From: an uncultured Prevotellaceae bacterium
Lineage (GTDB): Bacteria; Bacteroidota; Bacteroidia; Bacteroidales; Bacteroidaceae
Length of the DNA: 64,000 bases
Direction: 5' to 3'
NCBI GenBank assembly: GCA_902776935.1
Contig: CACYRS010000009.1
Location: 28,099-92,098 of the forward strand
The notes under the pieces were generated by a model that made no database searches, had not been told where the DNA came from, and was given only the letters and a program-made list of their open reading frames with translations. A program made the translations under genes and the position numbers. Shown piece by piece: positions 1-7,550 of this stretch (position 1 is its first letter; every line of letters begins with the position of its first letter).

Positions 1-1892
1 AACTTCCAAGGTAGCTGCTGAGTTAAGTTGGCATAGTAATTGTCCGACCATCCGAAAGTGCGATAGCCCAGATTTGGATTCTCATAATGCTCATATCGCA
101 GGTTATTATTCACAACAAGCGTTGTGCCGTCAAAGGGCTTCCATTGCACATACTGTTCGAAGCCAAAACGGCGATAGCGCTGAATATTGTCGAATGTGAG
201 GTAGCGCACATCGTCTTTAGCTGTTTGGATGGAGGCAATACCGCCATTGCTGAATCGGTAGCTTGGTGCCAGTTGAAGTGTAAGACGTGTGCCTATATAC
301 ATATAAATCATTGCGATGCTCTGTGAAAGTGAGCTGACCAAGAGTGGGTTACCCTGTTGAACAACGCTTGGTGAGGTAACAACGGCAGGATTCAGATATG
401 AGATGCCTGGGCGATTGATACTTGTGGTATAGTTCAGTTTCAATGACTGCGATTCTGTCAGTTGGTATTTCAGACTTGCTTGTGGAACCCAGTCGTTCAG
501 GCTATGTGAAAAACTAGAACTGCTGGCGTCTGGATAACAGCCTTTGAGATAACTAAACTCATAGCGCAGACCTGCTCTTGCTGACCACTTATTCGAATTA
601 TAGATATAGTCGGCATAGCCTGCTATTACGCGTGTTGTATGTTCGAACTGATTTTCTGTAGTTGGCAGACTGCCTCTGAAATCCTGCGTGTTGTGGCTAT
701 TGTTATTGCGATCTATGTATTTTGTGCCAATCTCCAATTTATGCCCTTTACCCAGTGGTCTTAACCAATCTGCTTGCAAGGTATGTTCCGTAAAACGTTC
801 ATGCTCTGTCTGCAGGCTGCTGGTATAAACAAATGGAGCATTTGCCAAGTCAGCATAGGTATTCTCCTGATCAGTATGTTGACGCGTCAGGGCGAGCATG
901 TAAGAGAGAGTGATTCGCTCGCCCTTCTGGCGCGTCTTATGCTCATAGTCAAGTCTTCCATTCCACGAATGGTGGCTATAGCCAGGCATCCAATAATGAT
1001 TGCTGAAACTGTAAATATGCTGATCTGATGCATTACTCAAGCTTTGCTGGCCATCGCCTTTCACGTTCAGCTTGTAGAAATAGCCGCAAAACGAGGCCGA
1101 CAGTAGGTTGAGTGAGTCGAGGTCATAGCTGGCATTGAGATTGGCGTAATGGATATCACCTGGATTACTGCCTGCGGACTTGGCTAACAAATGATTACCT
1201 GTTTCAAGAAAGGTTCGTTCTGTGACTTGGCTATTCTCTGTTTCTTTCGACGACATACCTCCGTAGCCATAATCTAAAGAGAGCAACAACTTGCCCATTT
1301 GTCCCGTTAGCGAGGTGTAGAGATTAGGATGATTCAGCGAGTTATAGCTGGCAGACACTACACCTGTGATACCATCGAGTTTCGAACCATCCATCATCAC
1401 GATGTTCAGGATGGCATCCACGCCTTCGGCATCCTCTCGAGCTCCTGGGTCAGTGATGACTTCTATGCGTTTTACCATCGAGGCTGGCATCGACTTCATC
1501 ACCTCCTTGGCATTCTTCGACAGGTTGGGGTCATAGTGCCCGTTCTTATAGATTTTATAGTTGCTGTTGCCTTTCACCGTGATGTTATCCTCTCCATCTA
1601 CGGACACCATTGGCACCTTGCGCAACATGTCCATAACAGTCTGTGTTTTCGACTCCTCATCGGTCTGAACATCATAGCCTATGCGGTCGATATCTTGCTT
1701 GATGAGCTGCTTCTGTGCTTTGATAACTACGCTTTCAAGCTCCTTGTTCCAGGTGATGGAATCATTACTAACCGAGGTTGAATCCTGCTGAGCCATCATC
1801 ACATTTGGGCACACAAAAAGCAGAAATGTAAAAAACGCGTTTACACTCTTCATATTCTTATTAAAATGTTTGTTATTTATGAATCTCTTCAT
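1..1892 (-). CDS. TonB-type outer-membrane beta-barrel protein, 3' end outside window
   Basis: Outer-membrane receptor-like protein with a plug domain and a large beta-barrel (OMP_b-brl_3 type), cut off by the window edge after about 630 codons. After a signal peptide ending VMMAQ come a DMLRKVPMVSVDGEDNITV plug segment and the VITDPGAREDAEGVDAILNI motif, both closely matched in the full-length paralogue at 38534-41005. It lacks that paralogue's N-terminal carboxypeptidase-like domain. The visible frame stays open to the edge, where NYYANLTQQLPW is typical barrel sequence. ATG at 1892 (MKRFINN) is preferred because the promoter lies 20 nt upstream and the same ATGAAGAGATTC opens the gene at 4693; ATG at 1853 (MKSVNAF) is the alternative. 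Ligand unknown. Confidence 0.85.
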   Translation of the reverse strand, partial: MKRFINNKHFNKNMKSVNAFFTFLLFVCPNVMMAQQDSTSVSNDSITWNKELESVVIKAQKQLIKQDIDRIGYDVQTDEESKTQTVMDMLRKVPMVSVDGEDNITVKGNSNYKIYKNGHYDPNLSKNAKEVMKSMPASMVKRIEVITDPGAREDAEGVDAILNIVMMDGSKLDGITGVVSASYNSLNHPNLYTSLTGQMGKLLLSLDYGYGGMSSKETENSQVTERTFLETGNHLLAKSAGSNPGDIHYANLNASYDLDSLNLLSASFCGYFYKLNVKGDGQQSLSNASDQHIYSFSNHYWMPGYSHHSWNGRLDYEHKTRQKGERITLSYMLALTRQHTDQENTYADLANAPFVYTSSLQTEHERFTEHTLQADWLRPLGKGHKLEIGTKYIDRNNNSHNTQDFRGSLPTTENQFEHTTRVIAGYADYIYNSNKWSARAGLRYEFSYLKGCYPDASSSSFSHSLNDWVPQASLKYQLTESQSLKLNYTTSINRPGISYLNPAVVTSPSVVQQGNPLLVSSLSQSIAMIYMYIGTRLTLQLAPSYRFSNGGIASIQTAKDDVRYLTFDNIQRYRRFGFEQYVQWKPFDGTTLVVNNNLRYEHYENPNLGYRTFGWSDNYYANLTQQLPWK

Positions 1893-1911
1893 ACCAGTTG
1901 TTTTTTGACTA

Positions 1912-1970
1912 CAAAGGTATGAAGAGAATATTAAGAGAGAGAATTTTTATACTGACATTTGTCTGACATT
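1912..1970 (-). promoter_or_regulatory. Promoter with Pho-box-like direct repeat (copy A)
   Basis: The -7 box TACCTTTG lies at 1912-1919, with no good -33 TTTG. Upstream, AATGTCAGACAAATGTCAG (1952-1970) contains TGTCA twice with an 11-bp period. The same 19 bases, followed by the same 25-bp spacing and the same CTCTTCATACCTTTG, occur at the gene starting at 4693. OmpR/PhoB-type winged-helix activators bind 11-bp direct repeats just upstream of promoters with a poor -35 region, so an activator site is inferred. Confidence 0.65.
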
Positions 1971-1992
1971 TGCTAACCGCCTGAAAACCAAA

Positions 1993-2985
1993 CTATTCAC
2001 CAAGTTTCTTTATGCTCATTTGGAATATGTTCTGGATGAGTTCGTCTTTAGCAGCATGCTTTAGTTTGGCAAGTTCTTGGGAAACAATCTTTTTTTCCTC
2101 TGGTTCGAGCATACCGGCATTTTTGCAGAGCTTGTAGATAGATGTGGCGTAATGAGTGGCCGTTGCCCCATCAGGGTTCTTCAGGAACAGGCGCTTGTAG
2201 GTGTTGAACTCGCTGAGCCATGACTCGGGGGTCTTGGCACGATTGGCCATCAAAGAATCGATATTGCTACTATTATAATCGCTATTATTATACTCCTTAC
2301 CATTGATAATAACGCGATTTAGGACTTTGCCATCGCCAGCACCGCTTGTAGAGCTGTCGGTTGTTATCTCCTTGCCATTGATAATAACGCGGCTCACATT
2401 AGTTTTCTTGGCTTTTCCGTCGCGTGCTTCTGGGCGCAGGGCGTAAGTAACAGCCAGGCGTACCTTAGTCTTTTTAGCCTTCTCGGCCCACTCCAATGCG
2501 TAGGCATAGCGATAACGATGATCAGGATCATCCTTATCAGCAAAGCAGGCATAGATGTATTCTGAACCATTCATATTACCAATAGACACTGACTGATGCC
2601 TACCATCGCCCACAAAGAGTGTGACTGGAGCAAAACCTATTGACTCGAAAAGATTTGAGAAACTTTCGGTGTCTACATCTTCGAAACCTTTCTCGCGAAG
2701 GCCGGAATTAACTGAATATGCATACTTCTTATCTGTTTCGAAGGCCTTACGTACATTTTTCAAACGCTCGAGCGCCGAGTTGGAGCTGATGGTAAAGTCA
2801 TAGACATCGGCCATAGCCGTCATACGACCAGTCTCAGGGTCACGATCAAGTACGTGGCGTGTCTTGTTCTCGGTAATCTTGTCATTCAGCAGCGCGTCGA
2901 ATGCTTTCTGGATGTTCTCTTGCGCCATGAGGACTGAGGGCAGTGCCGTCAGCATGGCTGTTAGGATAATGCTTTTACTCTTCAT
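1993..2985 (-). CDS. Secreted protein of unknown function, third gene of ECF sigma operon
   Basis: A 330-residue protein with a signal peptide ending SVLMAQ, so exported. I do not recognise the family. Two near-identical segments, RVIINGKEI and RVIINGKEY, lie about 25 residues apart near residues 190-225, separated by Ser/Thr/Gly/Asn-rich linker; the rest is charged and probably helical. It overlaps the end of the anti-sigma-like gene by about 10 nt, so it is co-transcribed with the sigma factor. ATG at 2991 (MHMKSK) is an alternative start. A target or signal protein of the sigma/anti-sigma pair is a reasonable guess from position only. Confidence 0.75.
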   Translation of the reverse strand: MKSKSIILTAMLTALPSVLMAQENIQKAFDALLNDKITENKTRHVLDRDPETGRMTAMADVYDFTISSNSALERLKNVRKAFETDKKYAYSVNSGLREKGFEDVDTESFSNLFESIGFAPVTLFVGDGRHQSVSIGNMNGSEYIYACFADKDDPDHRYRYAYALEWAEKAKKTKVRLAVTYALRPEARDGKAKKTNVSRVIINGKEITTDSSTSGAGDGKVLNRVIINGKEYNNSDYNSSNIDSLMANRAKTPESWLSEFNTYKRLFLKNPDGATATHYATSIYKLCKNAGMLEPEEKKIVSQELAKLKHAAKDELIQNIFQMSIKKLGE

Positions 2986-3583
2986 ATGCAATTAATTCTG
3001 TTTGTTCGTTTATATAGATAATGGTACCATCTTCTTGCATCACGGGGATATAGCCGTAGGCAGCCAACTGGGCCTCGATGATTTCCTGCTGTGCCTGTGC
3101 TATCTGTCTCTCCACGTCCATCTGTTTCTGTTTGGCCTCGGCCATCAGGGCGTATGCCTTGTCGTAGTCGTGCATGGTAGGCTCCAACTTGCGCATCCGT
3201 CTTTTCTTGGTGCTGATGGGCTTGGGCGTCTCTTTCTGCTGTATCATACTGTCGGGGGGCACAGTCACCGTTGTGCTGCTATCGGCTTGTGCCACCAGAG
3301 GTTTTGTCTGTGAATACTCCGTCTTTGGTGATGGAACAGCCATATAGATAACACCAACAATAATGGCAGCAATGGCTGTCCAGCGTAACCAATGACGCTT
3401 TGGTTTTGATGCAGGCTTCATCGCCTCGATTTCTGCAAACAACAGACGGTAATGTTCCCACTCTATAGGTACTTGCTCGTGGGTGAAGTACTGAGTGAGG
3501 ATATCTTCCTCTTCCAGCGTCGATGTGCCGTCCATATATTTGTCAAGCAGCTCGCTGATATGCTCCTTTGTGTACTGTGTCAT
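2975..3583 (-). CDS. Anti-sigma-factor-like single-pass membrane protein
   Basis: A 202-residue protein with an acidic N-terminal cytoplasmic part (DKYMDGTSTLEEEDIL), one membrane helix near residues 67-84 (WTAIAAIIVGVIYMAV), then a periplasmic part with a KKRRMRK basic patch and a Gln/Glu-rich predicted coiled coil (about 140-175). No zinc-binding anti-sigma motif is visible. The start codon overlaps the sigma gene stop in an ATGA, which indicates translational coupling. Size, topology and position match the membrane anti-sigma partners common in Bacteroidota. The same N-terminal pattern recurs in the protein at 49729-50205. Role inferred. Confidence 0.7.
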   Translation of the reverse strand: MTQYTKEHISELLDKYMDGTSTLEEEDILTQYFTHEQVPIEWEHYRLLFAEIEAMKPASKPKRHWLRWTAIAAIIVGVIYMAVPSPKTEYSQTKPLVAQADSSTTVTVPPDSMIQQKETPKPISTKKRRMRKLEPTMHDYDKAYALMAEAKQKQMDVERQIAQAQQEIIEAQLAAYGYIPVMQEDGTIIYINEQTELIAYEE

Positions 3584-4074
3584 ATGTTGTTTCTTCGTTT
3601 TATTTCTTCCAATAATGTTCGTCGCGCCCTTGCAAGCAGAGTACTGACAGATGTCGTCTCGATACCCAGCAGTTGAGCTAACTCCTCATGACTTCTACGC
3701 TCTACCTGTCGCATATATAATAAGGTGCGCTGTGTGGTAGGCAGTTGTTCCAATCGTTTCGTCAGCCAGACATCGTCTTCTTTCATCTCCAACTGTTCGT
3801 GGGGACTGGAGGTTATACTGACTATCACCGCCTCGTTAAGCTCTTCAAGCTTTCGTCTCCGCTGGTGGTTTATCAACAGGTGTCTTGCCACCAGTACTAC
3901 CAATGCTTCGATGGACTCATAGCGTTCCAGCTCGTCATGCATCTGCCATAGGCGGAGCATCACTTCTTGGGCGATGTCCTCTGCCTCGTCTCTGCCCGCT
4001 CCGTAGCTCAAAGCTATGCTGAGAGCCTTGTGTCGCCACGTGCGGGCTTGCTGTTCAAATGCAACTCTATCCAT
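3580..4074 (-). CDS. ECF-type RNA polymerase sigma factor
   Basis: A 164-residue sigma-70 family protein of usual ECF length. Region 2 is visible around residues 20-60 (AEDIAQEVMLRLWQMHDEL) and region 4 near the end (LPTTQRTLLYMRQVERRSHEELAQLLG followed by a recognition helix in TTSVSTLLARARRTL). It would direct polymerase to a small regulon and be held inactive by the membrane protein that follows. It is the first gene of a three-gene operon. No clear TAnnTTTG box was found in the 75 bp upstream, so its promoter may be non-canonical or autoregulated. Confidence 0.9.
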   Translation of the reverse strand: MDRVAFEQQARTWRHKALSIALSYGAGRDEAEDIAQEVMLRLWQMHDELERYESIEALVVLVARHLLINHQRRRKLEELNEAVIVSITSSPHEQLEMKEDDVWLTKRLEQLPTTQRTLLYMRQVERRSHEELAQLLGIETTSVSTLLARARRTLLEEIKRRNNI

Positions 4075-4150
4075 CTGTTTTTAGCGCTGTACACTTATTA
4101 GACACCTGAATTTGTCAAAACCAAACTCCTTTTAGTATAGCTTAACACTT

Positions 4151-4693
4151 TTACCATACTTTCCAGTTATTAATCTCTTGAATGAGCCGCTGTACTGCAT
4201 GTTCGCAATCCTCTGGGTAGGCAAGCGTCTGCACGAACCAGAGTTTGCGATGCTTTACGAACTTGGCATAATAGCGACGGTTTGTGATTTGCCCATCGTC
4301 TGTAAGAATATGCCCTGCCAGTATAAAGTAGTCATCACCCTTCTTTTGATGAGTAGCATGAAGATCTGAAGCATATTTGCCCATCGCCTGTTCAAGTGTC
4401 AAACTGTCCTTATTCTGTTCCACGAATACTGTCTGCACAATCTCTGTACTGTCTTGCCAGAAGCTGAAACGACATGTCCCCTTTTCCATTAATGAGCTAT
4501 CTGTCTGCTCAAAGAACGACGGATATCGAACAGTATAGTCGTAGTCTTCATTGTGATACTCCTTCATCCTTGTGAGTCTCATTGCACGCTCCAGCTTTTG
4601 TGGCAATGACATATTATCCTCCTTCTCATGGACAGATACCCATACCATGAGACCTATGAAAACCAACATCGATAAAAACAAGAATCTCTTCAT
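4151..4693 (-). CDS. Small membrane-anchored or secreted protein, unknown function
   Basis: A 180-residue protein opening with a hydrophobic segment (FLFLSMLVFIGLMVWVSV) that is a signal anchor or uncleaved signal peptide. The rest resembles small PsbP/DUF1795-like proteins only loosely (YTVRYPSFFEQTDSS, then a C-terminal YYAKFVKHRKLWFVQTLAYP strand pair). The reading frame extends further upstream, but the promoter -7 box at 4711-4718 lies inside that extension, so ATG 4693 is the start. It shares its promoter and operator architecture with the outer-membrane protein at the left edge, which suggests joint control. Confidence 0.7.
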   Translation of the reverse strand: MKRFLFLSMLVFIGLMVWVSVHEKEDNMSLPQKLERAMRLTRMKEYHNEDYDYTVRYPSFFEQTDSSLMEKGTCRFSFWQDSTEIVQTVFVEQNKDSLTLEQAMGKYASDLHATHQKKGDDYFILAGHILTDDGQITNRRYYAKFVKHRKLWFVQTLAYPEDCEHAVQRLIQEINNWKVW

Positions 4694-4710
4694 ACTTTCT
4701 GTTTTTGGTG

Positions 4711-4769
4711 CAAAGGTATGAAGAGATTCTTTAAATACCCAAAAATCTGTCTGACATTTGTCTGACATT
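4711..4769 (-). promoter_or_regulatory. Promoter with Pho-box-like direct repeat (copy B)
   Basis: The -7 box TACCTTTG is at 4711-4718 and AATGTCAGACAAATGTCAG at 4751-4769, with the same sequence and spacing as copy A. The tract continues upstream with more GTCAGAC/GTCAG half-sites (to about 4790). The -7 box sits in one arm of a perfect 15-bp inverted repeat whose other arm covers the start codon (4681-4695 and 4716-4730). Confidence 0.65.
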
Positions 4770-4811
4770 ATGTTGTCAGACTCGTTGTCAGCGTCGTAAC
4801 GATTTAGTTAT

Positions 4812-5435
4812 CTACTTTCGAAGTACGTAGAACTTCTGGCTGCGACTGCCTTTGCTGGTAATGCCCGACGTGGGGTCGAGAGCCAGACGGCGCAGTTCCA
4901 TGGATGCCGTTGTGCGCGAAAGACCAGTTAGCCGTACATAGTCGGGAACGCGCATGAACATATTCTTCTCCAGGAATTCGCGGGCTTTCTGGATGCGCTG
5001 CTCTAATGTAAGGTTTGACTTGCGTATCCGACTGACGCCTCCCCGCTCCAACGTACACTTTCGGCTCGTTGTTCTGATAAGGTCATTATCGGCCCTGTAA
5101 GCCACGCCTGTCACCATGATACTATGGGCGTTGCGGGTGCTTTCACCCTCTTCGAAGGCATCCTGCAGCTTATCGCTCCTCACACCAAGCTTGGCATTAA
5201 AGGTGCCTATGCCATCAAGCTTTACTGAGAATCCTTCAGCCATACTCAAGGCCAGTTTCTCGCTTACCAGCGACATCACAGCGAGAATGGTGCTCTCCTC
5301 CATGTGGCCCTCACGGGAACACAAACTCACGAATTGATCATAGCTCATGGAGGTCAGCTGCATCTTGTAATAAGCCTGCGTCCTTCCGGTTCCGTTCAGG
5401 TCGGGAATCTCTTTTTTGATATACTTTGCATACAT
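4812..5435 (-). CDS. Long HU-family DNA-binding protein with C-terminal extension
   Basis: A 207-residue protein. The first ~120 residues are an HU/IHF-like fold of the Bacteroidota type (IPDLNGTGRTQAYYKM, then FSVKLDGIGTFNAKLG). Residues about 145-207 form an extra basic domain (LTLEQRIQKAREFLEKNMF, VPDYVRLTGLSRTTASMELRRL) that looks like a second helix-turn-helix or winged-helix unit. ATG 5435 is chosen over the upstream in-frame ATG because the promoter boxes lie 20-50 nt upstream of it. Proteins of this family bend DNA; the additional domain suggests a more site-specific role, which is inference. Confidence 0.8.
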   Translation of the reverse strand: MYAKYIKKEIPDLNGTGRTQAYYKMQLTSMSYDQFVSLCSREGHMEESTILAVMSLVSEKLALSMAEGFSVKLDGIGTFNAKLGVRSDKLQDAFEEGESTRNAHSIMVTGVAYRADNDLIRTTSRKCTLERGGVSRIRKSNLTLEQRIQKAREFLEKNMFMRVPDYVRLTGLSRTTASMELRRLALDPTSGITSKGSRSQKFYVLRK

Positions 5436-5454
5436 ATTTTTACCGTTTAAAGTG

Positions 5455-5486
5455 CAAAGGTAACAAGAATATCTGAAAAACACAAA
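5455..5486 (-). promoter_or_regulatory. Promoter of the HU-like gene
   Basis: TTTG at 5483-5486, a 20-bp spacer and TACCTTTG at 5455-5462, read on the minus strand. This is an exact match to the Bacteroidota housekeeping promoter pattern and fixes the start at 5435. Confidence 0.75.
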
Positions 5487-5982
5487 TCATTGCCTCAGAT
5501 TTATCAGACAGTGTCTTGGATTTATTAATCAATGCCTATGATTTAACAATCGTTGACGCAGATTTAACCTTTACCCGTACCTCATTACCCTTAGCAACGT
5601 ACCTCAGGACCCTTCACGTCGTACCTTTGATATTTTCCTCTTTTTCATTTTATGAAAAGCTGCACGCATCATCCCGACGAGTGCAGCCATTTAAATCAAA
5701 ATCAGTCAGGCTGAAACAGCCTTCCTGTATGCAAAGATATTCAGAGTTTCGGAATTGAACAAGCGAATGGAGTTAAAACAGCAAGAGGGAGTGTTACAAT
5801 TTATTTAGAGATAAAACACTGATTATGAATGGAGTAGGGATAGAATTACAGGTGAAAAAGTGCCAGATTGTAACATAGAATCATTTAAAAACTATGAATT
5901 ATTCTTTAAAAATACCAATCATTAGGTTTAGTTCTGTTTGGTTTTGAAGATAATAATTACTTTTGCCGATATAAAACGAATA
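5487..5982. other. Long intergenic stretch, mostly without features
   Basis: About 500 bp between divergent genes. It holds a candidate small RNA (separate entry) and, on the plus strand, an isolated TACCTTTG at 5622-5629 followed by a possible 20-codon ORF (5652-5714). TTTG (5937-5940) and TACTTTTG (5958-5965), 17 bp apart, probably form the promoter of the lipoprotein gene starting at 5983. Nothing else was recognised. Confidence 0.5.
5655..5728 (-). ncRNA. Candidate small RNA with its own promoter and terminator
   Basis: On the minus strand a good promoter (CTTG at 5760-5763, 20-bp spacer, TATCTTTG at 5732-5739) is followed by two hairpins. The first is a 6-bp stem with a 3-nt loop (5708-5722). 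The second is a 7-bp stem GCTGCAC/GTGCAGC (5659-5665 with 5681-5687) followed at once by TTTT. That is the layout of a transcript of about 75 nt with an intrinsic terminator. No family was recognised and it may be spurious. Confidence 0.35.
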
Positions 5983-7077
5983 ATGATGAAGAAGATTGTT
6001 TGGATACTGGTGATTATCGCCATGATGGGAGGCTGTAAAGAGAGGCGACATCCGCTCATAAAGGAAGTAGCAGAGATTGTCCATCAGCGACCCGACTCTG
6101 CGCGTGTACTTATTAATAAAGTGGATACTGCATTGCTCAGCAAAGCTGACAGAGTGGAATACAACCTGCTGAAGGTGATGACGGATTATATCGTGCTGCA
6201 TCATGCAGAGGGCGATTCACTCATTTCGACCTGTGTGGACTATTATGACCATCATGGCGACACCTGGCATCGTGGGAGGGCCTACTATTACAGGGCTGGC
6301 ATCAGAATGCGCTGCTTGGGCGATATGATTGATGGTGTAAAGGATTATAAGGTAGCTGAATCGATTGCAGAAGATGCGGATGAGGAACTGCTGAAGAATA
6401 TGGTGTATGAGAATCTGGCTTATGCCAACTTTTATTGCCTCAACTACACACTCTTGCTGAATTACTCACAGAAGTTCCTTGAGAGCAGCCGCAAAATGAA
6501 TGACAGCGTGATGGTGATGAGGGCCCTTAATATGTGCGCGGCTGGTTATGCGCAAATGAATTTGAGAGACAAGGCTTATGATTGCATTGTCAAGAGTATG
6601 GATTATATTGACCTGGCTGACAGCTTGTTGCGATCTGACATCTATTTCAACATTGGAGTCATGTATCAGGAAAAGGATGATGAGCAGAATGCGCAAAAAT
6701 ATCTAGATTTATGGAAGAGGTATAAGACCGCTGCCAGCACTAAAGGGAATGTAACTGAGGCTCGCCTTTTGAAAGCACAAGGACACTACGATGAGGCCAT
6801 AGAGTTAGTAAAGAACTGTATCACCTTGAAGGATCCATTTGTGCATATCAACGCAATGGAGTTATTGGCAGAGTTGTATGAATTGACGGGTGATAAGAGT
6901 GAGGCGTTGGAAGTGAAGAAGAGTAAAGATGCATATAGGGATTCAGTCATGACGGCTAATCATAGTCTGGAGATAGCTGACTGGCAACAAAAGTATGAAG
7001 AAGATCGTTGGGAGGAGAATTCGCGAGAGCGCGTGGTACAAATGGTGGGGGTATTTTTGTTATCCTGTTATTGCTGA
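5983..7077 (+). CDS. TPR lipoprotein regulator, N-terminal part (frameshifted)
   Basis: Begins with a lipoprotein signal peptide (MMKKIVWILVIIAMMGGC, lipobox MGGC) and continues as a periplasmic helical-repeat region with TPR-like pairs (AYANFYCLNYTLLLNY; YFNIGVMYQEKDDEQNAQKYL; LLAELYELTGDKSEAL). The frame ends just where a membrane helix is due; that helix and the DNA-binding-like C-terminus continue in the next frame to 7550. An intact relative, 529 residues long, is at 13059-14645. The break lies at a run of five G at 7047-7051, and one extra G would restore a single protein of about 520 residues. ATG 5983 follows a TACTTTTG box. Such proteins are probably membrane-bound sensors. Confidence 0.75.
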   Translation: MMKKIVWILVIIAMMGGCKERRHPLIKEVAEIVHQRPDSARVLINKVDTALLSKADRVEYNLLKVMTDYIVLHHAEGDSLISTCVDYYDHHGDTWHRGRAYYYRAGIRMRCLGDMIDGVKDYKVAESIAEDADEELLKNMVYENLAYANFYCLNYTLLLNYSQKFLESSRKMNDSVMVMRALNMCAAGYAQMNLRDKAYDCIVKSMDYIDLADSLLRSDIYFNIGVMYQEKDDEQNAQKYLDLWKRYKTAASTKGNVTEARLLKAQGHYDEAIELVKNCITLKDPFVHINAMELLAELYELTGDKSEALEVKKSKDAYRDSVMTANHSLEIADWQQKYEEDRWEENSRERVVQMVGVFLLSCYC

Positions 7078-7550
7078 CGATTGGTATATGGTGGCATTGC
7101 AGAAGGGTGCATAAGTTGGGTTTCCAGCTTGACGAGAATACCAGAAGGATGACTGAAAACCTGGCAGAGATTGAACGGCTGCAACAAAGTGGTGAGGCCA
7201 ATGAGCAGACCATCGCTGAACTGAACAGTCAGATTGAGACCAGCCGTCAGCGCATTTCCCACAAATTGCTCATCGGCACGCGGTGTTTTGTGAGGATGCA
7301 GCAGAAGGAGTGTATAGCCGATATGTCGTCAGATGAGAGGTCGTGTCTGATAGACTACTTTGCGCAGTTGCGCCCCAAACGTTGGCGTGAATGGGAGCAC
7401 ACCTATGCCTCACTCACCACCTCTCAATACGTATTCCTCATCCTTCAAGATGATTTGCGCTACGATGACGATACCATCGCCAAAATGCTTGCTGTAAAGC
7501 CCGCCTCCCTCCGTACCCTACGCTCAAGGATTAAAGGACGGGAGAGGTAA
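7008..7550 (+). CDS. TPR regulator, C-terminal part (membrane helix plus HTH-like domain)
   Basis: Continuation of the preceding gene in the -1 frame. Real homologous sequence begins near 7050 with a membrane helix (GIFVILLLLTIGIWW), followed by a coiled coil (about 7110-7260, NLAEIERLQQSGEANEQTIAEL) and a C-terminal domain ending KMLAVKPASLRTLRSRIKGRE, comparable with the helix-turn-helix end of the relative at 13059-14645. The nominal TTG start at 7008 only reflects frame opening and should not be taken as an initiation site. The 3' end overlaps the convergent regulator gene by 20 bp. Either a recent pseudogene, a sequencing error, a phase-variable tract or programmed slippage. Confidence 0.6.
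   Translation: MGGEFARARGTNGGGIFVILLLLTIGIWWHCRRVHKLGFQLDENTRRMTENLAEIERLQQSGEANEQTIAELNSQIETSRQRISHKLLIGTRCFVRMQQKECIADMSSDERSCLIDYFAQLRPKRWREWEHTYASLTTSQYVFLILQDDLRYDDDTIAKMLAVKPASLRTLRSRIKGRER

Noticed and set aside
5652-5714. 20-codon peptide after an exact TACCTTTG box
   Set aside because: Possible, but the -33 box is poor and the hairpins fit a minus-strand RNA better; no homologue recognised.
5516-5758. Plus-strand 80-codon ORF in the long gap
   Set aside because: No signal, domain or promoter placement; composition looks noncoding and it overlaps the candidate small RNA.
7008-7050. TTG at 7008 as a true start of a separate regulator gene
   Set aside because: The sequence before the membrane helix in this frame has no homology to the intact relative, while the other frame does; a frameshift explains it better.
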